Part shown: positions 1 to 12,766 of the stretch, piece after piece
How positions within the stretch are numbered: the stretch's first letter is position 1
Layout of the letters: each line of letters starts with the position of its first letter
Source of the DNA: Nautilus pompilius
Taxonomy: Eukaryota; Mollusca; Cephalopoda; Nautilida; Nautilidae
DNA: 64,000 nucleotides
Assembly: GCA_018389105.1 (NCBI GenBank)
Contig: JACATO010001530.1
Coordinates: 20,268-84,267, forward strand
Direction: 5' to 3'
Notes under the pieces: generated by a model
Database searches by the model: none
What the model was told of the DNA's origin: nothing
Seen by the model: the letters and a program-made list of their open reading frames with translations, nothing else
Made by a program: the position numbers and the translations under genes

Positions 1-718
1 TTTTAAAAATAAATTTTAAAAATTCGTTTTTCTCTTAGTTTTTCTGAGTTTTTGTTACACAAATTTAAATAAATGTTTGACGTTTTGGGCTCTAATTGTT
101 TTTTTGTTTTTTCCTATACGATGCGATATATATATATAACTGATGTGCAATTCCGTATTGTTTTAAACTATTTTAGCACTATGTATTTGAATTATTTACT
201 ACTCACAAATATTATGTATTTATTGGCATTTTGCAAGTCAATTTGGTAAAAGAATAAAATTTTTATTTTACATAAGTTATTGATTTCCTTCTTTCCTTCA
301 GTGAAATATCGAGATGCAAGCATTCAAATGCGCTGGAAAATACTGTAATCAGTAGTTAGCAGACACCAGTTGTTCTCTCGATGTTGTACATGAGAGGAAG
401 TAGTCCTGTGATTTTATGGTACAAAACTACTGACTAATTTCACACTTGTTCTTTTAGCTGTAATGATACAGAGCTGCTGTGCGTAACTGCTATTAGTCGT
501 CATGAAAATCCATATAACTGATCCCCTTACACTGCAGGATATCTGATATACTGAGAAAAGCATCCAAAACTTATACCACCTGAAACAGCTAGGATGCGTT
601 CTTTGAATATCCACGAGAAATCGTAAAGAAAAGGTCCAATAAACACTTGCAGGAGACAAGCCGCATGATCTAATAAATAAAACAAAGTATATTTATGTTC
701 CTTTCTGCAGGCATAAGG
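1..718 (+). repeat. 3' flank of a neighbouring plus-strand lectin gene lying left of the window
   Basis: This stretch is nearly identical to 16421-17137 and 46650-47367, which lie about 400 bp beyond the stop codons of genes 1 and 3. Homology stops abruptly after the shared ATAAGG at about 713-718. By inference another plus-strand PAN-PAN-CTLD gene, or its 3' end, lies just outside the window on the left. No coding sequence was found inside. Confidence 0.7.
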
Positions 719-2082
719 AATTGTGTACATTTCCAGTCTCGCTCTCTTTTCTCTCTGTTTCAGTCTCCTGCGAAAACAAGAAAAGTCTTCACCTTAGAAA
801 CGCTACGCAGTCATACGAGACAAATGAACTTTCGGAAAGGATGGGACTGACCTTAGTTCTGTGTCGTTTTGATTGGATTTAAGTAGGCAACAAAAAGAAA
901 TGAATACTGGCAGAAATTAAAAATCTGGACACTTGATGAGTAGCATAGGATGCAAAATTTGAATGTTTTGGAAGAAAATGAAGAATTTGTACGGAACACA
1001 GAAGTAGAGAGATAACACAGTAAGTGTTTAATACCAGTCAGACGTGCGGTTGAATACGTTAAGGAAATTCTGTGGTTTGTTGACTGGATTAGATTTGGGA
1101 ACCTGGTCAGAATTTGCAATAAATTGATTGATAAAGAGCAGAAGAGAGTTCCTTTCAGGCGGTGTCATTCAAATTGGAAAATGTAAAATATTATTTTTAA
1201 AACAAGATAAGAGCCCCAATATCAGGCCCAGGAACCAAACCCCCTCGAATGGCCCTATAAAATCACCTATATAGATACAGGTAAAAGCAGCTCCACTGTC
1301 GAACGACACCAATCGGTTACGTTAGATTGGGGCGATTACTGGTCAGGCAGCTGTGCAATCTACAAACGGTATGAAATGATGCTGGATTTCATCCTCACAT
1401 CACGAATGTATGGAAGCAAAATTTAAAACCTGTCTGCCACATGTGTAGTGTCAGTCAAATTTGTGCCCTAAATATGCAAACCTGTTTACTAATCTTAATG
1501 AATACTTTTTTAAAAAAATTGTATCTTTATTTGAAAAAATAACTTATTAAAATAAATAAATAATTTTCCATATTTACTTTTTATATTCTGTTTTTGTCCC
1601 TTCGCATTTTTACTTAAATTCTATAATTGTCGGGAAGCGTATTCCAGGAACCTAAATGTCTCCCGCTGTGCTGTACTCACCTGCCACACGATCACAGGGG
1701 GGGGGGTGGGGTGGTAAAGAGAAGTTAGATGGGGTACGCTACCCATCGCCATTAATTATTCATTCTTCGATCTGGGCGGCGAGAAAAGATCGTTTGCAAT
1801 GTTTACTCCGGTCCTAAGGAACAACAAACATTAGATTCAAAAGTATACGTTTATATTTATTACAGTTAAGTGAATATAACTAACAGTGTACGAAAGTAGT
1901 TATACCATTTCTAATTTTATGCTGATATTTAATCAAGTAATTACCTTTAATTTTAATGTGTATTTTTGTTTTACCTGACTTGCGTTTTCTTAACTCTCAA
2001 TGGGCGCATCCAGGTATAAAAGGTTCAAGTCTGGAACTTTCGAGATCTACAGGTATTTAGACACCAATGCAACAACGACCAC
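719..2082. other. Spacer without recognised gene
   Basis: This sequence has no counterpart that I can see elsewhere in the window. Open frames are short and AT-biased and none resembles a known domain. It contains a G-run near 1696-1710 and a good TATA-like motif (TATAAAAG) at 2015-2022, just before the shared upstream repeat begins at about 2083. Confidence 0.5.
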
Positions 2083-2639
2083 GAAGATCAGTCCGTGGTG
2101 ATATCGTTCACATTGATCGTTGTTTCTATTTTCCTTGGGGTTTTTGCTTAAGTTATGATGGCTTCCTGCCCCCTTTACGTGATGATCTAAACTGACAGTA
2201 TTCCTAAAGAATTAAATCACTGACTCCCAGCTCCTGTTTGACCGGATCTTCTGTGTTACAGAGTACATCCATAGAATGCAGCTAATTTTGTGTCTGATCT
2301 GTGAGCAAGGTTGAGAAGTTTCGTCTTAAATATTAGCACTAAGTTAGGACAACACAAATTTATTTTTGTAGTTTTATCCTACAAATGTCCACCACGTGAC
2401 CAGTGACTGCATTAAAAATATATATATATCTGGCTTAATTCAGTGTTCGCTTGAAACCGACTGGAGGGTAAAATAGATCTTCTTTCTCTCATCTTAAAAG
2501 CTGATATAAAATTTTATTAGAAATCATCATTAAGTGACATTTGCATAACTTTAATTATTATTAATTAATTTGATTTAATCAGCTAACAAATATTTTATCT
2601 ATAAGTAGTTCCGTTTGATTTTTCAATGATAATCGGTGT

Positions 2640-3030
2640 AGGTCTGCGATAGTGTATGTATAACTGTGTAAGTGGATATGTGTACGTGTGGGAAGTGAGT
2701 GTGTACGTGTGTGATTGTGTATTTGTAGGACTGTAAGTATGTATGTGTACGTGTGGGAAGTGAGTGTGTACTTGTATGACTGTGTATTTGTAGGAGTGTA
2801 AGTATGTATGTGTACATGTGTAAATATGTATGTGTACCTGCGTAAGTGTGTATGTGTACGTGTGGGAGGTGAGTGAGTAGTGTGTGACTGTGTATTTGTA
2901 GGTGTGTAAGTATGTATGTGTACGTGTGGGAGGTGTGTGCATATGTGTGTGACTGTGTACTTGTAGGTGTGTAATTATGTATACGTGTGTATTTCTGTTT
3001 CAGTGAGTAAGTGTGTGAATGTTATCGTGT
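2640..3030. repeat. TG/CA-rich microsatellite-like tract
   Basis: The plus strand is an irregular run of GTGTA, GTATG and TGTGTACGTG words. Related CA-rich tracts occur in inverted orientation at 32930-33235 and 63280-63430. Long open frames across it are low-complexity artefacts. Confidence 0.85.
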
Positions 3031-5460
3031 GTCTGTTTGTGCAAACTTTGCATACAGCTCATTACTACTAATATCTGTACAGCTACAAAAAACAATTTCC
3101 CGTTGTCCTAATTAACCCTAATACATTTTCTCACCTACAGCAATTAAAAGATAAATAAATGGAAAGACATAAATCAATTCTCTGGTTTTCTTCTGACCTG
3201 ACACTAATCTCCTCGGTAGAAATCGTTGGTCAGTTGTAGTAATGTCCAGACGGCGGTCATTTGAATGAATTCCTAAGTAAACTGACTAAGACCGTGTATT
3301 ATGGACAGGCTGGACACCATAAGAGAACCTGTCCCCCTTCAAGATTTGGGCCTCACCCGAGCTACAGATGAAGATTAGGTGACCACGTGATGTGAAGGAT
3401 GTCGCTCCATATCTGACTCGTACAGGTCACATTTTCCGTCGGTCTAACAGAGAAGGGGAAATAAAGAGCATGGCGGCAGTCCAGTGAGAATGAAGGCAAA
3501 TCACTGATGGGTACAGAGCCGGCGATCAACAGAGGAATGAGGAAGAACAGAGGGTATTAAATACTGAACTGTCGACGGCGCCACAAATTACATAATAAAT
3601 GGTAACCCGAAGAATAATCTGTTCATGAATAATAGGAAAATATGATTAATGCCAAATATCCGGAGTCTTGATTAAGGTCTTTGGAGTAGAAACTATGGTC
3701 GATCATGTAAAATGTAGGTATATTTGCCGTTATCCTTCGTATAACTGAGATAATTATTTCAAGGTTGGACATGATGGGGTTAATCCATGTTTGTTTTTTT
3801 TTAATACTTCAGAGAGCCGCGGATCTTATGGAATCAATTATCCACGTCCACTAATTAATAAAAAGGTGAGAGAGGTTCACCGATCGCAGGGAAAGGCCAT
3901 CATTATGTGGTAAAACACAAACAAAAGAACACCTGAGCAGGTGCTTTGATCCATCTATATTTACTTTTTTGTGGGAATTCTTTTATCAGAGGTTTGTTAC
4001 GCTTCCTTGAATACTGTTCTAGAATATTCTCCTGTTGATACAAATTAGCACATATAAGAATTTCGATAATTTTACTTTATAAAGAAGAGTTATGACTGGA
4101 AAGGTTGAAAAATTAAAGATTAGTTTACTTTAAATACGAGAGGAAAACACAGAGAGGGAGAAGTTATAATTTGTTAAGGATTTTTTCAAAGTAACTGATA
4201 AAAAACTATCGTAGTTTAATTAAGGATTTTGCTTCAGTTCTTCCCCATCATAATTACAAAATCTTTGGTTAATTACATTGAGCGATACTTTCACACATTG
4301 AGATAATAACTGTACAATTGTGAAGTCACCTCCTGCACTGAAGGAGAACAGGTGAGTATCCGACTACCTGGCGAATGTTTACCTCATCGCCATCGCTGTC
4401 CACAGAAAGAGAAGTCTGCGATTTACAGGTTTTCCTCTTTGCAAATTAACATGATCCTTTTTTATACCCCGACCGTTGTGTTCAACATTCCGACCAGGTC
4501 TGTGGTTAGGGAAGACTGCCCCCTACTACACTAAGGGTTAATGTCTTCCTAAAATCCCTCAAGATTTAAGATAATTTGTCCTCATCGATAGCACAGAAGT
4601 GGGATGAAAATCAAGGTCGCTTAAGAACTTTACTCCAGACAGAAGTGTCCAGCTGTCAGGCGATCATCATACAGAAGAATGGCGATTGTCTACTAAATTC
4701 TATTCGTTACACTAACTCAATTTACTGACTGTTTTCCAACAAGAGGATCGCATGTCAATAATGGCGGACTGTTCACTCTATAATGTCGCATCGGTTACAG
4801 GAAAATCCTTCGCCTTTCAGACAACCAGCTCAGTTTGCGACGTCCGTTTAGTGTGGGGAATGTAATCTGGAATGTTCTGTGCCGTCGGTGGAATATGAAT
4901 CAGCTGTTGTGATCAGATCGGCTACAGATGCAGCACGAGCTTGAGATCATGTCGGTCGGCGCCAATGTAGACGAGAGATTGCAGCCCATTAGTGCGCTGG
5001 ACAGGAACAGAGAGGGTGCCACCAACTATTAACTGTACATGAAAGAGTTAAATTACCACTGTCAAATCTCTTGTGTATACGATACCTTGCTCGTTAGCAG
5101 AAGAGATAGAAAGAGACCGATAGAGATTTCGCAGAATGCGAATACAATTTTTATTTCCTATATCCGCCAAAAATCCTCTCTCCTGTCCACGGAAGTTCGG
5201 TTGTTGATGCGGGCACCGACTTCGTGAACAGGAACTGCAGCATCAGAAGAGCGGAAAGTGCCGCTGATGATATTTATTAGCATTTGATCTCTATGTGACA
5301 TCGCAAACACAGGTTTATCCTTAATCTGAGTGTATATAAATTGTCTTTTATTGTACTTCCGTCCAGTAATCGCCCAGCCATTGCTGAGCAGAGTTACGGT
5401 GGGCGGAAGGTTCTTGGCTTCATCGGAACTCACACGAGAGAATGCGAGAAACCTGAGCGC

Positions 5461-5482
5461 ATTATTATTATTATTATTATTT
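5461..5482. repeat. (ATT)n microsatellite in the gene 1 promoter
   Basis: A short ATT trinucleotide run lies just upstream of the CRE-like site. The same position upstream of genes 2, 3 and 4 carries longer ATT/AAT runs. Confidence 0.9.
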
Positions 5483-5509
5483 ATAGTACCAGCGCCGCCT
5501 GTCGTTAAC

Positions 5510-5517
5510 TGACGTCA
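5510..5517. promoter_or_regulatory. CRE-like site upstream of gene 1
   Basis: The perfect palindrome TGACGTCA, the CREB/ATF consensus, lies about 155 bp before the gene 1 start codon. The octamer is kept at the equivalent position upstream of genes 2, 3 and 4. Function is inferred from the motif and its conservation only. Confidence 0.5.
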
Positions 5518-5671
5518 ATATGTTAATGAGCAGCGGAATCTAATCAATGAAATCTGTCTGATCACCGCCGTGAGAGATTCCAGTCCTGTCTAGAAAACAT
5601 CTCAGGTACATTTCTAAATAGATCAACGACAGTGGAAGACCATCAATTGGATGTCGGTTCTATCTCTGGAG

Positions 5672-5730
5672 ATGAAGAAACGGATATTGTTTACTGCAGC
5701 TTTTCTCCTTTCTCTTTATAGTGCGCACGG
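5672..5730 (+). CDS. Gene 1 exon 1: signal peptide
   Basis: The exon encodes MKKRILFTAAFLLSLYSAHG: a basic start, a hydrophobic core and small residues before the likely cleavage site. The donor GTAAGA is at 5731. The two leftover bases GG join the T that opens exon 2 to make Gly. The same 59-bp exon occurs in genes 3 and 4. Confidence 0.85.
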
Positions 5731-7015
5731 GTAAGATGTTTTATGTTTTATACGCAATTAATTTACATATCAATTATTTGAAATAAAGCTTTTGTACGCA
5801 GGATAAATCGGATTAAGTAGATGTACGAAATTATATGCTTTTATCTGCTGTAATTATGCGTGAATACACATCGTCTGAATGCACAACTACACGAGGACAT
5901 CAGTAAAAATATTATATACAGTATATTTTCACCAGTAACTGTTATGTGAAACTTGTTTCACTTCTGTATAATACAATGAGATCTCTAGTCCAGAGACCGC
6001 AAACAGTCTAGACCCCGTCAGCCATACTACATCACAAGATCATTTAATTGACGCTGCCGTTTAATCTAAAAATAATCATTATTTACCTTTTGTGGAGATC
6101 TACATAAAAGATCTGACAAATCGACTGGTGACATTAGAGGGATATGATGCACTCGGCTCGTGTTATCCGACGCCACATTTCCCAACCTCCAAAATGCTAA
6201 CACAAATAAGGAATTTACACAGGTGAGTGAAAATTGTGTCTGTTTCGACTTTTGCTGATACTCACCTTTAAGTCCTCACTGTTTGGAGCATTTTGAGCCC
6301 GGATGCTGGAAGGATGAGCTTTTGAAGAATAAAGATGAGATGTGGCAGATATACATGTGATGAGATGTTACAGGTGGTGAGAGTCTGAACCGGTCAGTCT
6401 GAGAATGTATGGGGATGGTGAATATATATATCGATAGCACGAGGATGGCAGATAATCGGGATTGAAAACTACTGGCTCACCTGTAGAAACAAGGAGACGG
6501 ATCAAACATCACCAAACATCAGTCGTCGGGAATAGCGTTGAGAGGAAACCTTTGTTAAGAATACCGCTGAACTTTGGCAGTCGTACGGAACGAGTGGACC
6601 AGGATTTCACACGTAGCGTGCGATGTCTATTGAGCAGTGAATTGATGTGTGAATAAATTATTCTTCAAAGGGAGGAAGTTGACCCGATACGGACACTAAA
6701 GATGGATGGCCATCGAGCTCCGAGGAAATTAAGTGATACTTTTGCTGTTCAAGACTCAGGATACTTCGAAATTCGTGCGCTGTATAACAATACTTTTCTG
6801 GGCAGAGCCACTTTGCGGTTGTTCCTGACTTTTCTACATTTTGTTGAATTGTACAGGGAAATAAACAGGTGTCGTCAGTTAATCTTTTATTGTCTTCGAG
6901 AGCTTTCCTGGGTCGGTCATTTGAATAACATTTTAAACTGCAGATCTCTGCAGGAGACTATTTCTTAGAATATCGAGTGCTGATAACTTATAATAATAAT
7001 AATAATAATAATAAA

Positions 7016-7063
<48 letters not shown>

Positions 7064-7362
7064 CATACAGCTCATTTTGTTTTCTTACTCGATCGTTCAA
7101 TTTCCTTTAATTCAGTGAAGTCTTGATTTTATAAAAGCATAAATACAGCATCATTCACATCTTCTACAGGTGCATATCTATTTAAGAAGCAGATGTAGTG
7201 TAAGGTAACTTGTTTAAGTTTGACCGAGAACCACACAGTGAGAGGAGATTAACATATATCTACTTTATGGATCTACTGTAGTTTTTAGTTGCATTATCCG
7301 ATTATTTGAAGCAGCTCCAAAATCGTTCGCTCTACATGATCTCTGATCTTTTTCACCTCCAG
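5731..7362 (+). other. Gene 1 intron 1
   Basis: The intron begins GTAAGA and ends CCTCCAG. It contains an (AAT)n microsatellite at about 6990-7062. Much of it aligns, inverted, with intron 1 of genes 2 and 4 (for example the block around 6480-6560 against about 29340-29400). Frames such as 6462-6656 and 6702-6968 have no family likeness. Confidence 0.7.
6990..7062. repeat. (AAT)n microsatellite
   Basis: A nearly pure AAT trinucleotide run in intron 1 of gene 1. The unit 2 counterpart at 36934-37080 is about twice as long. Confidence 0.95.
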
Positions 7363-7630
7363 TAAAGACCACAAAGGACAACTGGTGTCAAATTACGGTA
7401 GGCGAGACCCGAGGCTCGACGACAAGCTAGGGAGGTCTCCGGCGTTTTCGAAGAATGGCGTACGCAGCCTAATCACCTGTGCTGCCATCTGTGAGCAAGA
7501 CGACTCTTGTATGTCCTTCTTCTACAACACAACAGAAAGACCAAGCAATGTCAGGGCCACAACCTCAATCTTGACCACACCGGAACTTATGACAAATACA
7601 AAGGCAGCAAATATTACAAAATGTATCAAA
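7363..7630 (+). pseudogene. Gene 1 exon 2: PAN/apple domain 1, frameshifted
   Basis: The exon is 268 bp, against 263 bp in genes 3 and 4. It begins GKDHKGQLVSNYGRRD and keeps the PAN core CAAICEQDDSC (Cys-x3-Cys-x5-Cys). An extra ACAAC-like repeat of 5 bp after FFYN throws the frame. The original frame continues after it, but with Cys to Tyr near the end. Confidence 0.85.
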
Positions 7631-8820
7631 GTAAGAAACATTCCTATATAAATAGTAGTCGATTTGTTGATTATTCTGCCTCGTAAATGGTATTTCATTT
7701 TATAACCATTTGAAAATTTAAAAAATAGTAGCAAGATGACCACTCTTTCAATTGTGTTCAGTAAGTGAGCACTGGAACCTAAAATCTTGGTTTTCTTAAT
7801 AAATATTTAGTGTAGGAAAATTATGTGAAGAAAGTAAATCAGTATGTAAAATATTTTTGTCAAGATTTTCCGAAGATAGAAACCGTTTTTTTTCTCTATT
7901 TTCCGAATCAATTCCACAATATTCACTAAATTAGTTAATCTTAAATTTAAAATCGGGGAGAAAATAAGACGATTAATTTATGGTGACTTTCTGAATATTC
8001 TTTTGTATATAAATGTCCTTATCAGTGAAATTTTCTATGAGGAAACTCTACTATTCAGGTCGTGAAAATACCTTTTGCCTTAGTGCTGATAGCTGGTGCA
8101 CTAATATCTTCATGGTAGAGGTTCAGTTACCTTTGTATTTTTTGGTATTTTAATGTTTTTGTATGCTATACCATGTAAATGATTGTGCAGTATATTATGA
8201 AAGTCGACTGGACAGGGTTTGACAAGTTGTACCTTTTCCTGCTTTTATTAACATCTTTGATGGTATGCTAGTACATCGATTTCTCCACACGTGTTCCCTC
8301 TCATTGTTTTACAAAATCCTACCAGTTTATGCGAAGAAAATAATTTCTATGCCTAATTAAGTTGAAGGTTTCTTACTTTAGGCACAAATCTTGTTAAACT
8401 TTCCTGATATTCAAATTTCGTTTAGTTTAATTTTATAACTCGGCCGATACAGAAGTTGAAATCATCCAATCGACATTCTGGTTCACGTTTTGAGCCAAGA
8501 TGCCAAGTGCAGAAGAAAGCAATGAACCTTACTATTTTAATAATAGTTTTAAAAGGGTTTTCCTTTTTAACAGGTTTCAAAACTGTAGCCATTTCATTGA
8601 ATATTGACTGATGATGAGAGCTGGAAAATTAATTTGGAAAGATCATCATTGCATCATCCGAACATCCGTCAGTCCATCAGTGTTGGTGAAGTCTCGTAGT
8701 AAACCATCTGTTGTATTGAGAAGGTGGAAAGTTCTTTATTTAAGTCATGTAAACTCTTTGGTGTTAAAACTGGTTTTGAAATCAGTAAAAACAAAGTCTT
8801 AATTTTTGCATTTATTCCAG
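7631..8820 (+). other. Gene 1 intron 2
   Basis: A phase-1 intron, GTAAGA to TTCCAG. It is AT-rich, with no repeat family or second gene recognised. It is nearly identical to 37644-38832 in gene 3. Confidence 0.75.
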
Positions 8821-9078
8821 AACCAAGAATCAGAAACACAAGCAAACACCTCACGGAATTTTCCAATAAAAAGCTTTCCACAAATTTAATGAACGTATTG
8901 AAAGGCATTACAGGTGTGAAAGAATGCATTAAGAAGTGCGGTGAGACAGCGGCTTGTGTGTTCCTCTCCTTTAACCAGAAAAATAGGAACGAATGCCAAT
9001 TTTTCGATGCGGTGTTTCTCAAAGACATTCAGTTTATAGGGGAGAAACAAGGAAATGAATACTACAGGCATGTCAAGA
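8821..9078 (+). CDS. Gene 1 exon 3: PAN/apple domain 2
   Basis: The 258-bp exon reads open in its own frame and keeps the PAN pattern VKECIKKCGETAACVFLSF (Cys-x3-Cys-x5-Cys) followed by NECQFF. It ends at a GTAAGT donor. It differs strongly from the PAN2 exon of genes 2 and 4 and is close to that of gene 3. Confidence 0.85.
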
Positions 9079-10132
9079 GTAAGTAAACAGAATATATGGT
9101 AACCTGTATTCCTTTCTTGAATTAATGATTATTGTGCTTCCATACTTTCAGGATGAATGCTCTCTTGTTGTCATGACACTGCTTTGATTTTGGCCAACCA
9201 ACTTGTTCCATCCATCCTAAAAAGGGTAAAAATCAATTGCCAGTTTAGCATATTGCTACAATTTTCTCTAAAGCTGGAGAATAGATTTCTCTTGTATTTA
9301 ATATCATAATCGATTTATGCCGCCCAAATTCCGTTCTTACCGAAAAAATTTTAAGAACGTAATTTGTAAGTATTCTCATTCACGCCATTTGTCCTGGTAA
9401 CTCTGTTAAAGAAGAATTCTATACATTTCATGCCATTTTTATTAAGTAACCATGAAATCTAACTTCAGCAATTCCGTAAGATCCGGGGTAAAATAACAAA
9501 GATTTCTCTTAAAAAAAGATAATGAACATTTTTCGGAAGGAAGGACGGATGATATTTGGCTGCGGGAGTCACGATTGTTCTGAACTCGCTAAGAACCAAC
9601 TTTAATGCGCTATTAAAGCTGAACCTTCATCGTCACGAACGTTTAAATCAGACGTCGGTTTTATTTACCACAAAATCCTTTGGTGTTCTAAAAATAGCAC
9701 ATTTAGATCATCGGGATTTAAAAAAGATTTTTGGTTGTTTTATTTTGGAAATTTAAACGTTTATTTTTTTCTGGATAAAGTAAATCAGATAAATATATAT
9801 GAATATAATATTTATATTTGCTAGAATTCGTCTGTAATAGGAAGAGGTAACATCAGCAGTTTGTGTGAACACATTCCACTCAAAGTCCAATAACAGGTTT
9901 GCACAGCAGTACAAGAAGGTATCGTTTGATATGCAGAAGTCATCTCGAAATTCCAACGGTTTCCCAATCCAGAGTATCTCTGAGGCATATATTAAAATAA
10001 CGGTCCAGCGAGGTTCAGGAGTCCAGATATTCCATTTGGTATAAATGAGACGAAAATTGAAATTACTTCTCGTTGTTACAGCGATATTTACCAATATTAA
10101 CAGTTTCTATTGGTATTGAAACTGTCTAGAGA

Positions 10133-12737
10133 CAGACATGAGCACCCGCGGCCGCCGACATCCTAATGTGCGGCCCGTTGGGCTTTGGCAAAGTAATTTT
10201 AATTTTCCTGTTTTTCACCTGTCGCCCGCAGGCTCGTCTCTCCCACGGCAGGCACTGTCGTTTGCGTCATAGGCCTCTGCGGCAATCATCACACTGGCAT
10301 CACAGCTCCCGCTCCCCCGTGGCTCCCTGTCGCTCCGCCGCCCTGATGGAAGCGCGGACAATACAGGCAGGCGAAGGGAGCTGGAACTCTAACAGTTGCC
10401 GCAGTAGGACTGACGTAATCGAGCCGCGCTCCCATTGGCTAACCCCATTGGGGCCGGTGTAAAGACTTCAAGCTACCCCCGGTAATCTGAACGCGATGGT
10501 GACTAGGGGTAATCTGAAATTGCTACACTGGTAGCTACAAGACTGGGACCTCGACGCCTGCGGGGAGCACTCGGCAAGGAGTAGACAGGGACTCGGGCCG
10601 GACGCAAACTAGCCAGCTCAGCTCTTGGCCAACTTGGGCACCAACAACCGGCAACATTGTCACGTTTCCATTGCTAAGAGAGTGAGAATAGGGTGCATCA
10701 TCACGTGTAGCAAATTTGAGTGCATGTCGGGATGTTTCTGACCATCAGACATGGACTCAGAGAAGGAAAAGCGAAAAGTAGAGGATGGATCACGCAAATT
10801 CAACGATAGGTGGACCTCAGAGTGTTTCTTCACCAGTGTTAAGGAGACAGCAGAATGCTTAATTTGCAATGAATCTGTGGCTGTACTTAAAGAATATAAT
10901 GTCAGGAGACATTATGGTACAAAGCATGCATCTAAATATGGTACCCTTCAGAGCCAGATGCGGAAAGATAGAGTGAGGAAATTTGAAAAACATCTTGCAG
11001 GCCTACAAAATCTCTTCAAGAAATCCACTGCTGAGGCAGACATTTCGGTGCTTGCCGGTTATTTAGTCTCCAAAATCCTGGTGATGGTGAGATGGTGAAG
11101 GAATTCCTTGAAGTTGTGGCTGATGTATCATTTCCTGAGAAGAAGGCTATTATTTCAAAAATTAGCCTGTCAAGGTTTACTGTGGGTAGGAGGGTACACG
11201 ACTGTCAAAGAACATTGAAGATATCCTGAAATGCAGAGCATCAAATTTCAAGTGGTTTTCCATAGCATTGGACGATGGCACTGACGTGTCCCATTTAGCT
11301 CAACTGGTTGTCTTCATTCGAGGTATTGATACTAAATTTAACATAACCGATGATTTAGCGGGTATGGTGAGAATGATGGGCATAACAACCGGTGCGGATT
11401 TGAAAGAAGAGTTGGTGAAAGTACTGAAGCGGTTGGGGCTACCTTTAAAGAGGCTGAGTGGCATTGCAACTGATGGGCCCCATCAATGGTTGGAAAGAAC
11501 AACGGCTTAACAACTCTCATCTCTCAAGAAGCTAGGGCTCTGACTGGTCGTGAGTTAATTTTGTGTCACTGTTGCATCAAGAGCAGTTATGTACAAAATC
11601 ACTGGGGATGGAAAATGTTGTTGCAGTTATTGTGAAGCTTGTGAATTTCGTCAGATCAAATGGACTGAATCATCGCCAATTCAGAAAGTTGCTGAATGAC
11701 ATGGCATCTGATTATGGAGATGTGGTTTGTGATGCTGAATTGCGATGGCTAAGTCTTGGTCAGATAATCAAGCGAATTTATGATTTGAAGGAAGAAAGTG
11801 AACTTTCTTAGATATGAAGGGGAAGAAGCCAGTGAAGGAATTTGGCGATCGCGGTTGGATGTGCGATTTTGCATTTTTGATCGACCTTCCTAAGCATCTC
11901 TGTGAACTGAATCTGAGGCTCCAAGGAAAGGATCAGCTCATCCACGCCATGTTTGACAAGATCAAGGCATTTGAATCCATGTTGTCGCTGTAGGAATCAC
12001 AATTTCGCTCCAATAACCTTGTTCATTTTGAAAGTTTGAGGAAGGAGAATCCAGATGATTCTGCAAAATATGCAGGAGATTCGGAAACTGAAAGATAAAT
12101 TTCACTTCCGTATTGAAGATCTCAGAAGATGCGAGGACTTCAACATCTTTTCCATTCCTTTCGATGTCAGTGGTGAAAGTGCACCTCCAGAGCATCAAAT
12201 GGAGCTTCTTGATCTTCAGTGTAGCACTGAAATGAGAGCAAAATTCCGCGATGTGCCGCTCATTGACTTTTACAAGCTCTACCTACCAAGGAAGAGTTTT
12301 CCCGAATTGTCAACCCTCGCTTTGAAGATGGTAAGCCTGTTCGACAGCAATTACATCTGTGAGCAATTTTTTTCAAAACAGCAGGCGCTGAAAAACAAGC
12401 ACCGAAATCGGCTGTGAGGCGAACGCATGGAGAGCTCCTTGCGCATCGCAACGTCTCAGATCGAGCCGGACATAGAAAAACTTGTGAACGAAAAGAGTCT
12501 AGTGTCGCATTAAGCTGCTTACGAAGTAGTATTAATAAAAATCGTCAAACAATATATATATTTTCTTTTATTTTGGCATAAAAATAACTTTTATGTGTCA
12601 TAAAAGTGGTGGTTATGGAGGATGTTGGTACTCAGCAGGCTTAGAGCCTGCAACTCCGTAAGAAAAATGCATGTGGCCCTCCAGAAGCCTACGAAGTTCA
12701 CTAGTGGCCCGCATCATGAAAAAGTTGCTCATCACTG
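10133..12737 (+). mobile_element. Degraded hAT element with GTF2IRD2/ZBED-like transposase, unit 1
   Basis: The right end is a hAT-like terminus, ending ...GCTCATCACTG at 12737. The left end, proposed at CAGACATGAGCA (10133), is a weak match to it, and no 8-bp target duplication is seen, so the left boundary is uncertain. Inside is a broken transposase at about 10751-12417. The 10205-10460 part resembles the reverse complement of the hAT MITE at 20050-20764, so both may derive from one family. Confidence 0.65.
10751..12417 (+). pseudogene. hAT transposase pseudogene (GTF2IRD2/ZBED-like), unit 1
   Basis: The frame starts at ATG 10751 with a BED-like zinc finger near residues 35-56 (CLIC followed by HYGTKH). 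The frame then breaks several times. Recognisable stretches continue at 11268-11510, 11563-11811 and 12055-12417. The C-terminal part (LFDSNYICEQFFS, then HRNRL) fits the hAT dimerisation region. A stop inside the 11.9-12.0 kb part and several indels rule out a working enzyme. The family call rests on remembered similarity to GTF2IRD2/ZBED5-type proteins. Confidence 0.75.
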
Positions 12738-12766
12738 GTTTAAAAGATGGACACTGTTTCTATATA

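Larger units (their letters stand above)
2083..5671 (+). repeat. Upstream region of gene 1, shared by all four lectin genes
   Basis: Homologous sequence occurs upstream of gene 3 (33504-35616, same orientation) and, reversed, upstream of gene 2 (about 30234-33503) and gene 4 (60595-64000). It holds a TG-rich microsatellite, an (ATT)n tract and a CRE-like octamer near the gene. The 5' transcribed leader is not resolved. Open frames here, such as the antisense frame at 5158-5433, have no ATG start. Confidence 0.7.

Noticed and set aside
2595-2942. Open frames across the TG/CA tract (also 33056-33272 and 52442-52765)
   Set aside because: They are low-complexity Thr/His/Tyr-rich translations of microsatellite DNA.
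5158-5433. Open antisense frame of about 91 codons upstream of gene 1, also seen upstream of genes 2 and 3
   Set aside because: It has no ATG start (it opens with GTG), is broken upstream of gene 4, and its conservation is explained by the shared upstream repeat.
8669-9028. 119-codon minus-strand frame over PAN2 (also 38681-39034)
   Set aside because: It is the antisense shadow of the PAN2 exon.
10133-12737. Target-site duplication for the larger hAT element
   Set aside because: GTTTAAAA follows the right end but does not occur before the proposed left end, so no duplication can be claimed.
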